Positions 35,894 through 44,103 of a stretch of DNA of 64,000 bases are shown here, one piece after another (positions within the stretch are counted from its first letter, which is position 1; each line of letters begins with the position of its first letter). Source of the stretch: JANOZM01 sp031429355 (GTDB lineage Bacteria > Pseudomonadota > Gammaproteobacteria > Burkholderiales > Burkholderiaceae_E). The notes under the pieces are model-generated. The model did no database searches and was not told the DNA's origin. It saw nothing but the letters and a program-made list of their open reading frames with translations. A program made the position numbers and the translations under genes. The DNA is taken from contig JANOZM010000004.1 of assembly GCA_031429355.1 (NCBI GenBank), forward strand, positions 124,001 to 188,000, written 5' to 3'.

Positions 35894-36507
35894 GTACATC
35901 CGTTATTACGCTCGCATCGCCCAACCAATTGCGACCAGATTTAAAAGTAATCGCCAATTGGATCGACCCGTCTAGCCGTGTTTTAGATTTAGGTTGTGGC
36001 GACGGCGCGCTACTTGCCCATTTAGCCAAAGACAAAAACTGCAACGGTTATGGCGTAGAAATTGACGACACACAAGTGCTGGCTTGCGTGAAGCAAGGGG
36101 TGAATGTCGTACAACAAAACATTGAAGAAGGCTTGTCGATGTTTGGGCAACAACAGTTCGATGTTGCTGTGCTTTCTATGTCGATGCAAGCCACCAAACA
36201 AACCGAACAAGTGCTGTGCGAGATGAGTAATGTTGCACGTTACGGTATTGTTTCATTTCCAAATTTCGGGCATTGGTTTCACGTCTGGTCCATCTTGCGG
36301 GGCCGTATGCCGGTCAGTAACGAAATGCCTTACCAGTGGTACAACACGCCCAACGTTCACTTAGCCACCGTTCAAGACTTCGAAGATTTTTTAGGTCAAT
36401 TGGGTTTGCGAATCGAAGAGCGCGTATTCTTACGCGACGGCAGGCCGATTCGTTTTATGCCCGGTAAGCGTGCCACCCAAGCGATCTATCGGTTCTGTAA
36501 ACCGTAA
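35890..36507 (+). CDS. metW: MetW methyltransferase-fold partner of MetX
   Basis: 205-aa class I SAM-methyltransferase fold (RVLDLGCGDGALLAHL, about 36-51; VLSMSMQ; FPNFGHW). MetW is almost always coupled to metX in proteobacteria and is needed for efficient homoserine acylation or its regulation. Here the start overlaps metX by 4 nt. Confidence 0.93.
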   Translation: MSTSVITLASPNQLRPDLKVIANWIDPSSRVLDLGCGDGALLAHLAKDKNCNGYGVEIDDTQVLACVKQGVNVVQQNIEEGLSMFGQQQFDVAVLSMSMQATKQTEQVLCEMSNVARYGIVSFPNFGHWFHVWSILRGRMPVSNEMPYQWYNTPNVHLATVQDFEDFLGQLGLRIEERVFLRDGRPIRFMPGKRATQAIYRFCKP

Positions 36508-36530
36508 CTTAAAGAGCCAGAGCATTTCAA

Positions 36531-36980
36531 TTGAAGCGTGAAGAATTTGCAAGTTTATTAGGTCTAGGCGGTTTAATTCCATTTATGGGGTTAGCGCTTA
36601 TTACCACTTCGCCCGACCCGATGCGTGTCGACTTCGCCGCTCGCGCGTTAACAATGTACGCCGCTTCTATATTAACTTTTGTAGGTGCATTGCATTGGGG
36701 CGTGTTGCTGGCAACACCCAACCACCGCTTAGAAAAACGCGGCCGCTTACGCTATTTGTGGTCCATCGTGCCTAGCCTATATGCGGTTGCAGCCACCATG
36801 CTACCGCCTATCTGGGCGCTGCCAATACTAGCCGCGGGTTTAGTTATTGCGTACGCGGTTGATGTCCCGATATATCGCAAACAAGGTAACTTGCAGTGGT
36901 TTTTAAAACTACGTACTTTGCTTACGGTTGTTGCCGTCTTATCAATTGCGTTTGCTTGGTGGACGATTCGGAGTAAATAG
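36531..36980 (+). CDS. DUF3429 membrane protein
   Basis: 149 aa, TTG start at 36531. Four or so hydrophobic helices with the family-like LTFVGALHWGVLL core and a C-terminal helix (LLTVVAVLSIAFAWW). Function unknown. Follows metW by 23 nt and precedes the hydratase by 28 nt on the same strand. Confidence 0.75.
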   Translation: MKREEFASLLGLGGLIPFMGLALITTSPDPMRVDFAARALTMYAASILTFVGALHWGVLLATPNHRLEKRGRLRYLWSIVPSLYAVAATMLPPIWALPILAAGLVIAYAVDVPIYRKQGNLQWFLKLRTLLTVVAVLSIAFAWWTIRSK

Positions 36981-37008
36981 GTTTGTCGCCGGTTAACAAC
37001 TCAAAGCC

Positions 37009-37809
37009 ATGACCAAAGAACAACAAGCCGCTAATTTTTTATGGAACCATTGGCAAAACGCATCTGTTTGCGATGCAATGCCTATCGAGCTTAGGCCTAA
37101 AAATCGTGCCGAAGGCTATGCCATTCAAGCCCTATTAGAAGCGCGTACGCAACACGCACTTTACGGCTGGAAAATTGCCGCCACAAGCCTTGCCGGGCAA
37201 CGCCACATTGGTGTTGATGGCCCAATGGTTGGTCGACTGTTGCAAGAGCAAGTGCGCCAAGAAAATGCTAGAGTTTCATTAGAGGGCAATCGCATGCGGG
37301 TTGCCGAATGTGAGTTTGCTTTTGTTATGGCCAAGGACTTACCGCCAAGATCAGCCGGGCAGCCCTACAGCACAAAGGAAGTTTTAGCAGCTGTAAAAAG
37401 CCTGCATCCCGCTATAGAAATTCCCGACTCTCGATACCAACGTTTCGAAACGGTAGGCGCACCCCAGCTTATTGCTGATAACGCTTGCGCGCACCAATTC
37501 GTTTTGGGGCAAGCGACGACTTGCAATTGGAAGGTGCTTGATCTTGCAAACCACGCTGTAACGGCTACAGTTAAAAATGCCGATCAAACAAAAGCGGTTC
37601 ATCACCATGGCGTTGGTAGTAATGTTTTAGGCGATCCACGCATTGCATTAACTTGGATGGTGAACGAGTTGTCGAGCCTTTGCATTACGTTAAAGGCCAA
37701 TGCAGTAGTTACTACGGGTACTTGCATCGTGCCTATTGCGGTGCGGGCTAACGATCGGGTTACGGTGAGCTTTGGGGTGATTGGGGAGGTTGGGATTCAG
37801 TTTGTTTAG
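37009..37809 (+). CDS. 2-keto-4-pentenoate hydratase / fumarylacetoacetate-hydrolase family
   Basis: 266-aa cytoplasmic enzyme. N-terminal helical section, then YGWKIAATSLAGQRHIGVDGPMVGRLL and metal/substrate residues VAECEFAFVMAKDLP and HPAIEIPDSRY, matching the MhpD-type hydratase branch. Likely hydrates a 2-oxo-4-enoate formed in aromatic meta-cleavage, but no other meta-pathway gene is present. The stretch between this gene and the Fic gene holds the large inverted repeat. Confidence 0.8.
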   Translation: MTKEQQAANFLWNHWQNASVCDAMPIELRPKNRAEGYAIQALLEARTQHALYGWKIAATSLAGQRHIGVDGPMVGRLLQEQVRQENARVSLEGNRMRVAECEFAFVMAKDLPPRSAGQPYSTKEVLAAVKSLHPAIEIPDSRYQRFETVGAPQLIADNACAHQFVLGQATTCNWKVLDLANHAVTATVKNADQTKAVHHHGVGSNVLGDPRIALTWMVNELSSLCITLKANAVVTTGTCIVPIAVRANDRVTVSFGVIGEVGIQFV

Positions 37810-37871
37810 GTTGCCAAGGTGCTGGCAAGGGCAAGGACGTTGCTGGATTGACCGAAAAACCCCTTGATTTC

Positions 37872-37948
37872 ACCCAATAATCCACCCAATTACACCCATT
37901 TAGCTCTAAAAACTTGCTAATTGGGTGTAATTGGGTGGATTATTGGGT
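37872..37948. repeat. Perfect 27-bp inverted repeat abutting a fic start codon
   Basis: Left arm 37872-37898 and right arm 37922-37948 are exact reverse complements, with a 23-nt loop. Each arm is made of repeated CACCCAAT-type half-sites (left: starts near 37871, 37883 and 37893), giving about six half-sites in all. The right arm ends on the base before the fic ATG at 37949 and contains the only purine-rich stretch (GGTGG, about 37934) that could serve as ribosome-binding site. Fits an operator for an autoregulating Fic-HTH protein and also an RNA hairpin that would hide the translation start. Confidence 0.85.
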
Positions 37949-38998
37949 ATGTTTACACTTTCATCTCTCCTAATCTCGGCCGACATTCTTTCTTTAATTT
38001 CAAAGATCGATGAATTTAAAGGCGCATGGCAAGCACTTAGTACCCTCGCTCCAGACCGTTTATTTTCTTTACGACGTGTCGCAACAATCGAAAGTATCGG
38101 TTCATCAACGCGCATCGAAGGCAGCAAACTATCTAATCAAGAGGTCGAAGCGCTGCTCAGTCGCCTCGAAATCAAGCAGTTCGATTCGCGAGATGAGCAA
38201 GAAGTAGCCGACTACGCGCAAGTTATGGAACTAGTATTTTCGTCTTGGCCTCATATCGCTTTTACCGAAAAGCATGTCCAACAACTACATCGCGACTTAT
38301 TGCAGTACAGCACCAAAGATGAACGTCATCGCGGCCAATACAAATCTACTTCGAATCACGTGGGTGCGTTTGACGAATACGGCAATCAAGTTGCCGTAAT
38401 TTTCGAAACCGCAACACCTTTCGACACGCCGCGTTTAATGACTGAATTAATCGATTGGTACAACCGAGAGCAAAGTGAAAGTACTCTGCATCCGTTGCTG
38501 GCCATCGCAGTCTTTGTCGTTGTGTTCCTAGAAATTCACCCGTTCAAAGATGGCAACGGCCGACTATCGCGCGTGTTAACAACGCTGCTGCTGCTTAAGG
38601 CTGGTTACTCCTATGTGCCCTACAGTTCGCTTGAAGCCGTTATCGAACAAAACAAACAAGCCTATTATCTTGCGCTAAGACAAACCCAAGGAACTATAAG
38701 AACCGATGTACCCACCTGGCAGCCGTGGGTACTATTTTTCCTTCGTTCATTGTCGTCACAAGTAATTCGTTTAGAAGAAAAAATAAGTCACGAACGGTTA
38801 GTACTTGCTGCATTGCCTGTACTGTCGTTACTAATTATTGAACTTGCAAAAAGTCAGGGTCGAATCACAATTAATGACGTTGTACTTGCAAGCCAAGCCA
38901 ATCGTAATACGATAAAAATACATTTGCGAAAACTGACTCATTCGGGGCTTATTAAACAGCATGGTGCAGGCCGCGGCGTTTGGTATGGTTTAACTTAA
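37949..38998 (+). CDS. Fic-family AMP-transferase with N-terminal inhibitory helix and C-terminal HTH
   Basis: About 349 aa from ATG 37949; a slightly longer frame runs into the repeat. Fic motif HPFKDGNGRLSR starts at H197 (catalytic His). N-terminal inhibitory motif S53-TRI-E57-G58 matches (S/T)xxxE(G/N), so this is a self-inhibited class II Fic. C-terminal about 60 residues form a winged-helix pattern (ITINDVVLASQANRNTIKIHLRKLTHSGLI). Family chemistry: transfers AMP or another nucleotide to a target hydroxyl. The DNA-binding end and the adjacent inverted repeat suggest self-regulation. Target unknown. Confidence 0.92.
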   Translation: MFTLSSLLISADILSLISKIDEFKGAWQALSTLAPDRLFSLRRVATIESIGSSTRIEGSKLSNQEVEALLSRLEIKQFDSRDEQEVADYAQVMELVFSSWPHIAFTEKHVQQLHRDLLQYSTKDERHRGQYKSTSNHVGAFDEYGNQVAVIFETATPFDTPRLMTELIDWYNREQSESTLHPLLAIAVFVVVFLEIHPFKDGNGRLSRVLTTLLLLKAGYSYVPYSSLEAVIEQNKQAYYLALRQTQGTIRTDVPTWQPWVLFFLRSLSSQVIRLEEKISHERLVLAALPVLSLLIIELAKSQGRITINDVVLASQANRNTIKIHLRKLTHSGLIKQHGAGRGVWYGLT

Positions 38999-39012
38999 AA
39001 CTGACGTACCAC

Positions 39013-40263
39013 TTAAGCCTTAGCCGCCACCAACAATTTTCCATTTGCAGAATCTGTTAAGACCAAAAGTCGTCCGTCCGCTAATTGCCGAACATCGCGA
39101 ATACGCTGCCCTAAGTTACGTAAAAATCTCTCTTCCTTAATGGCTACGTTAACCCCTTTAACTTCGGCAACGTTAACCCCTTTACCTTCGGCAACGTTGT
39201 TTTCAAAAGTAACCTTAGCCAGCACTTGCCCAGCCAACCCGCCAACCCAAACAACAGTGCGATTGCCTTGCGTTAACGCACGATCAAACGCCATGCCGCT
39301 TACCGCAATTGACGGTACCCAAAAATGCAATGGTTGCTCTAGCCCTGCTTTAGCACTACCTTCACCAATTTTTGCGCCCGAGTAATCGACGCCATGCGTA
39401 ATAGTTGGCCAGCCATAATTCTTGCCTGGCAAGCACAAATTAATTTCGTCGCCACCACGTGCACCGTGTTCGTTGGTCCAAAGCTGGCCGGTAATGGGAT
39501 GCAATGCAGCACCTTGCATATTGCGATGCCCGTAACTCCAAATTTCGGGGGCGGTATTTGCCGCGCTAGGGGTACTGCGATTTAAAAACGGATTGCCCGG
39601 TGCAGGTTTACCTTCGGTAGTGATGCGTAAAACTTTACCAATGTGGTTACTTAAGTTTTGTGCCTGATCGCGCAACTGATAACGATCACCCGTAGTAACA
39701 AACAAAAACCCTTCGCGATCAAACACCAGGCGAGACCCAAAGTGAAAACCAGCGGGTGCAATAGGCGATTGCCGAAAAATAACGGCTAAGTCGGTTAATC
39801 GCGTACCCACTAATCGTGCGCGTGCAACTGCGGTGCGTGACTCGCTACTAGTAACCGGTTCTGAATACGAAAAAAAGATCGCGGCGTCTTTATCAAAGTT
39901 AGGCGACAGCACTACATCAAGCAAGCCACCTTGTCCTTGCGCGTAAACAGCCGGCACACCGTCGACCGAAGTTTTTTTGCCGTTAGTTTCAATTAAGTGA
40001 ATACGGCCAGGACGCTCGGTGACTAAGTAACGTCCATCGGGAAGTACGGCAACAGACCAAGGGTTAGTAAGTCCATTTGCAATTTCTGTAACCGCTAACT
40101 CGGGGCCGGTTGTTGGTTGAATTTGAACTGGAACAGGTGCAGAAGCAGGTGTAGCGCTGGTGGGCGCGGCACTAGCTTGCGCGTACGACGGGCTTCGCAA
40201 AAATACAGCGTTGGTTGCTAACGTTGATGCACCCAGCACCTTTAAGGTTTGACGTTTATTCAT
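39013..40263 (-). CDS. PQQ-dependent aldose sugar dehydrogenase-like protein
   Basis: 416-aa secreted beta-propeller. Signal region (LKVLGASTLATNAVFL, cut near SYAQA), then GLTNPWSVAVLPDGRYLVTERPGRI, GGLLDVVLSPNF, GDRYQLRDQAQNLSNHIGKVLRI and the hallmark NEHGARGGDEINL with GKNYGWP. Related to YliI/Asd soluble PQQ-dependent sugar dehydrogenases acting in the periplasm. Contains an in-frame 8-residue duplication near residue 360 (see the tandem repeat at 39146). Encoded convergently with the first Fic gene and downstream of the second Fic gene on its strand. Confidence 0.88.
   Translation of the reverse strand: MNKRQTLKVLGASTLATNAVFLRSPSYAQASAAPTSATPASAPVPVQIQPTTGPELAVTEIANGLTNPWSVAVLPDGRYLVTERPGRIHLIETNGKKTSVDGVPAVYAQGQGGLLDVVLSPNFDKDAAIFFSYSEPVTSSESRTAVARARLVGTRLTDLAVIFRQSPIAPAGFHFGSRLVFDREGFLFVTTGDRYQLRDQAQNLSNHIGKVLRITTEGKPAPGNPFLNRSTPSAANTAPEIWSYGHRNMQGAALHPITGQLWTNEHGARGGDEINLCLPGKNYGWPTITHGVDYSGAKIGEGSAKAGLEQPLHFWVPSIAVSGMAFDRALTQGNRTVVWVGGLAGQVLAKVTFENNVAEGKGVNVAEVKGVNVAIKEERFLRNLGQRIRDVRQLADGRLLVLTDSANGKLLVAAKA
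39146..39193. repeat. 24-bp tandem duplication inside the sugar dehydrogenase gene
   Basis: Two 24-bp units (39146-39169 and 39170-39193) differing at one base, plus the first five bases of a third. They encode VAEGKGVN / VAEVKGVN in frame in a surface loop of the propeller. Probably a recent slippage duplication that may vary between strains. Confidence 0.85.
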
Positions 40264-40418
40264 TTACTTTGCCCATCTTTCGCTTTATGTTTAAGTATAG
40301 CGATAAGTCATTGTGGGTTCGTTTTACATCTCGGCAATCAATCGCTACGCTTTGACAGTCAGTTAGTCTCGGTACCAGGTAGCACGTTATGGGCTTCGAC
40401 TTTAAGGGACACAAGCAG

Positions 40419-41546
40419 CTAATTTGCTAACTCGTAACTTGTACTGCGCCCACCACCAAGCATTTTCTTCAGGACACCGCGTTCTACCAAATCATTAATA
40501 TCGCGTAGCGCAGTATCGGTAGAGCATTTGGCAATAGCCGCCCATTTGCTACTAGTTAACTTACCGTCAAATCCATCAAGCAATTTGTTAAGTAACTTAA
40601 ATTGCCGTTCGTTAAATTGCGCGCCAGCCCAGTGCTGCCAAAAGCGGCTTTTAAACAGTATCGTGTCTAACGTTTGCAATGCCGATTCGACAGCGCGGTG
40701 CAGACTTTCTAGAAACCAAAGTAGCCATTCGGTAGAATCTAAAGGTTGTTCGGGCTTGTATTTTTGGGCACGTTCCAAGACGTCGTAGTAAGTCTGTCGA
40801 TCCCGCTGAATTTGTGCGGACAAACTATAAAAACGCTGTGGACACCCATCGACACGCGCGAGCAACAAGTCGCCTATGGCGCGAGCAATACGGCCATTAC
40901 CGTCATCAAAGGGATGAAGGGTTACAAACCATAAGTGACCTAACCCCGCTTTAATGAGTTGGGGTTGTGCGGGCGCGCTATTAACCCAGTTTAAAAATTG
41001 TTTAATTTCGCTAGGCAAGTTAGTTGCGGGAGGCGCTTCAAAATGAATACGCTGGCGACCAACTGGGCCAGAAACCACTTGCATTGGGCCGCTAACGTCA
41101 TTGCGCCAAGCACCAGTTGCAATTTTAGAAAGCCCCGAATACCCGGTAGGAAACAGCGCTGCGTGCCAGCCAAACAAACGCTTTTGCGTTAATGGTTCAA
41201 GGTTGTTGCCTGTTGCATCAAGCACCATGGCCACCACGCCCTCGACGTGTCGATCGACCGGAGCTAGCGCCCCTATGTCGACCCCTAGACGCCTGGCAAT
41301 AGATGAACGCACAGAATCGGCATTAAGGTTCTCGCCTTCAATGGCGCTGGTCTTAAGAACATCATCGGTAAGTACCGAAAGGCTAGCCTGATCGCGCAAC
41401 GCCAAGCCTACATCAGCTAGACGTCCCATCAATACGCCTTGGGCGCGGCTAACTTTAGCCATAGGTTCTGCCAACAGCGTTAGATCAAAATGCCACTTTG
41501 GCCAATCGTTGGCTTGCCAAACATAATTGTAATCACCGTAGTTCAT
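40419..41546 (-). CDS. Fic-family protein with DUF4172-type N-terminus
   Basis: 375 aa. The N-terminal YNYVWQANDWPKWHFD is the DUF4172 signature. The inhibitory motif T66-SAI-E70-G71 precedes the Fic core. The catalytic motif HPFDDGNGRIAR starts at H211, and the C-terminus is helix-turn-helix-like (LTSSKWAAIAKCSTDTALRDINDLVERGVL). A second, differently built, self-inhibited Fic only 1.4 kb from the first. Likely adenylylates a protein and may regulate its own promoter. Confidence 0.92.
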   Translation of the reverse strand: MNYGDYNYVWQANDWPKWHFDLTLLAEPMAKVSRAQGVLMGRLADVGLALRDQASLSVLTDDVLKTSAIEGENLNADSVRSSIARRLGVDIGALAPVDRHVEGVVAMVLDATGNNLEPLTQKRLFGWHAALFPTGYSGLSKIATGAWRNDVSGPMQVVSGPVGRQRIHFEAPPATNLPSEIKQFLNWVNSAPAQPQLIKAGLGHLWFVTLHPFDDGNGRIARAIGDLLLARVDGCPQRFYSLSAQIQRDRQTYYDVLERAQKYKPEQPLDSTEWLLWFLESLHRAVESALQTLDTILFKSRFWQHWAGAQFNERQFKLLNKLLDGFDGKLTSSKWAAIAKCSTDTALRDINDLVERGVLKKMLGGGRSTSYELAN

Positions 41547-41589
41547 GCGGGGATTATGCTGCGATTGCGGGAAATAGGCAAGTTATTCT

Positions 41590-41604
41590 CCGCATAATGT
41601 GCGG
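41590..41604. promoter_or_regulatory. Candidate operator for the DUF4172 Fic gene
   Basis: The 269-nt gap between the Fic ATG (41546) and the S9 peptidase 3' end holds CCGCA-TAATG-TGCGG, a perfect 5-bp dyad. ATTATGC (41553) and GCATAAT (41592) form a second inverted pair. GCGGG occurs three times within 60 nt. The rest of the gap shows no gene. Autoregulation by the Fic HTH is inferred. Confidence 0.4.
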
Positions 41605-41815
41605 GGCCCTATTCGGTGGTGGATATTATTAGTTTAGAGTTTGCGCACCGCACAAATGCTTCGCAGCCACCCGAGCGAAAAGTGCAATTGCTGCCGGTGC
41701 ATGACCCGTTATCAGATGTTCGGTATTCTGCGATGCGGCTGCAACACTTTGTTTATAAATGAGATTGAAATATGCCGAGCTTCTAAAGTTATAGAGCATT
41801 CAACTCTCAATAAAT

Positions 41816-43981
41816 TTACGTTTTAAACATCGGCGTAACAAACCGCCCAACCCATCCAAAAAATTCACTAAACCACAACCGTGAATTTTGTGGCTTTAGC
41901 ACCCAATGATTTTCATCCGGAAAATAAACTAATCGCGATTCAACACCTCTTGCACGCAGCGTATTGAAATACTGAAACCCTTGCGAAACGGGGACGCGGT
42001 AGTCTAGTTCGCCGTGCAGCACTAGGGTTGGCGTGTTCATGTTGGCGGCGTAGTTGTGTGGGCTTTGTTTTAGCACTTGTTGCATGTCGTTGTAGTAATA
42101 CGCGCCTAGCTCGCGCCAGTGCCAGAACCATGCGTCGTCACCAAACATTGATACCCAATCAAAACAACCGGCGTGGCACACGTAGGCTTTAAACGGGTCG
42201 GCGGCTTTGGGTTTGCGGTGGGCCTTGCCATTCAGCATGGCCACCATGTACCCGCCGTAGCTGCCACCGGTGCCAACGACTTGGTCTTTATCAATGTAGC
42301 CTTGCTTTACCAAGTAGTTGGTTCCAGCATCAATGTCGTGTGCTTCTAATAAACCCCATTGCCCGCTGATAGCGTCTTTAAATGCTTGGCCGTAACTAGT
42401 CGAGCCGTGGTACTGCACGCAGGCTACAACGTAGCCGTGGGCTGCAAATGCCTGGGTGTTCCAGCGTGCGTGCCAAGTGTCGCCAAAACAGGTGTGTGGG
42501 CCGCCGTGAATCGAATGCAATAGCGGATACTTTTTCTTGGGGTCAAAGCCCGGTGGATAAGTGACCCAAACATGTACTGGGTCGCCATTGGCCCCTTTAC
42601 ACCAATGCGCTTTTACTTCGCCTAGTTTGACTTTTCGCAGTAAGGCGTCGTTTAAACGATCGATGCGTGTAGCTGGTTGATTCTGGGGTTCGGTTGCGTT
42701 TGTAGCGCAAAAAATTTGTGTTGGGTAAGTGGCCGAGTTAACGGCATAACTAAGGCCGTTTGCGTTAATACAAAATTCGTTAATGGTGCCGCCCTTGGCT
42801 ACTACAGTGGGCAAACTATCGCCCGCATGCGCGCGGTACAAATGTTGGCACCCTTCGTCCTCGGCCGTAAAGTAAAGGCATGGGCTGCTATCTTTTAGTT
42901 GACCATCTTGGTTGGCAAAACCCCACTGATGATTGCCCGCAGGCTCTCTATCCCATGCAGTTAACCAGTCGTTGCATTTGCCTGTTTTTACATCTAAAAC
43001 GGCCAAGCGTTTCGACGCTAAAAAGTGTTTGCCAAACTCTGCACGGGTGCAAGCTAACTGTGCGCCATCGCCAGAAAATTTAGGGGATGCGTATTCGTAT
43101 AAATCGTTGGCGTTTAAAACGCGCACGGGGTTTTTAGTTTTGCGTTGTGCGCCCGTTGCTGACTTACTGATGGCTGCCTCACCAATGGTTAACAAACCAA
43201 TTTTAAAACTGGTATCAGCGCGTTCTTTGCCTAATGGGTTAAAAACAAAAGCGAGCATTTTGCCGTTGGGGCTTATATCAAAACAATGCCCATCGGGGTC
43301 ACTTAGTGGCAAGTAATGGTCCGATGCAAACATAATATTTTGCACACGCCCCGTTGCAATGTTTACAACATGCACTTGTGGCACGCGGCCATCAGCCAAC
43401 CAATGGTCCCAATGACGGTAGTGCCCATGCTCGACTACATGCGCTTTTACTTTGCTTTGTTTGCGCTCTTGCAAACGCTTGGCTTGCGCTTGGTCGTTGG
43501 CCAAATCGGGCCACACCCAGCTAATAAACGCGAGCTGCGTATTGCTGCGCTTGCCATCGCCCACCCACGCAATACTACTGACACCCGTAGATAGTTGCGT
43601 TAGTCGCTTGGCCTCGCCGCCTTCGGGGTTGATTAGATAAATTTGCGCCGCTTCATCGCCCGCACGCTTGGCGACAAACGCGATGTGCTTACCATCACCG
43701 GACCATTGCGCGCCACTATCTTTATCGCTACTGTTGGGGTCACCATTACTGGTGAGCTCGATTGCTTTTTGCCCCGCCGCAAAAATCCATAAACAGCTGC
43801 TGCCGGTATTGGTCTGCATGTCGTATCGAGCAACCGACGCGCAAACGCGCCGCCCATCGGGCGCTAGCGTAATGCCGCTAATCCGTTGCACTTTCCATAG
43901 CGCTTCAACGCTAAGGCTGTTGGGAATGATGGGCGGTATTGGTGTCTTAGTTAAGTCGGCTGGGATCTGTTTATTGTGCAT
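41816..43981 (-). CDS. S9-family prolyl oligopeptidase / acylaminoacyl-peptidase
   Basis: 721-aa serine peptidase. N-terminal beta-propeller (WD-like segments such as APDGRRVCASVARYD and SGDGKHIAFVAKR) regulates access. C-terminal alpha/beta-hydrolase has the nucleophile in GTGGSYGGYM, Asp in HGELDYRVP and His in DENHWVLKPQNS. No signal peptide, so probably cytoplasmic. Monocistronic; divergent from the glutamine-synthetase-like gene. Confidence 0.9.
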   Translation of the reverse strand: MHNKQIPADLTKTPIPPIIPNSLSVEALWKVQRISGITLAPDGRRVCASVARYDMQTNTGSSCLWIFAAGQKAIELTSNGDPNSSDKDSGAQWSGDGKHIAFVAKRAGDEAAQIYLINPEGGEAKRLTQLSTGVSSIAWVGDGKRSNTQLAFISWVWPDLANDQAQAKRLQERKQSKVKAHVVEHGHYRHWDHWLADGRVPQVHVVNIATGRVQNIMFASDHYLPLSDPDGHCFDISPNGKMLAFVFNPLGKERADTSFKIGLLTIGEAAISKSATGAQRKTKNPVRVLNANDLYEYASPKFSGDGAQLACTRAEFGKHFLASKRLAVLDVKTGKCNDWLTAWDREPAGNHQWGFANQDGQLKDSSPCLYFTAEDEGCQHLYRAHAGDSLPTVVAKGGTINEFCINANGLSYAVNSATYPTQIFCATNATEPQNQPATRIDRLNDALLRKVKLGEVKAHWCKGANGDPVHVWVTYPPGFDPKKKYPLLHSIHGGPHTCFGDTWHARWNTQAFAAHGYVVACVQYHGSTSYGQAFKDAISGQWGLLEAHDIDAGTNYLVKQGYIDKDQVVGTGGSYGGYMVAMLNGKAHRKPKAADPFKAYVCHAGCFDWVSMFGDDAWFWHWRELGAYYYNDMQQVLKQSPHNYAANMNTPTLVLHGELDYRVPVSQGFQYFNTLRARGVESRLVYFPDENHWVLKPQNSRLWFSEFFGWVGRFVTPMFKT

Positions 43982-44103
43982 TGTGTGTTGGCCTTTGTCT
44001 TCGCTAATTATGCCACTACGGTTGCTTCGGTGTATTCTCGAACTAATCCTCGAACTTATTCGTTAACTTAGTTTCGAACCTCTTCAATCTCACGTCCGCA
44101 CTT

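Noticed and set aside
37872..37948. Inverted repeat as a terminator of the hydratase gene
   Set aside because: No T-run follows either arm and the right arm runs directly into the fic ATG, so a regulatory role fits better.
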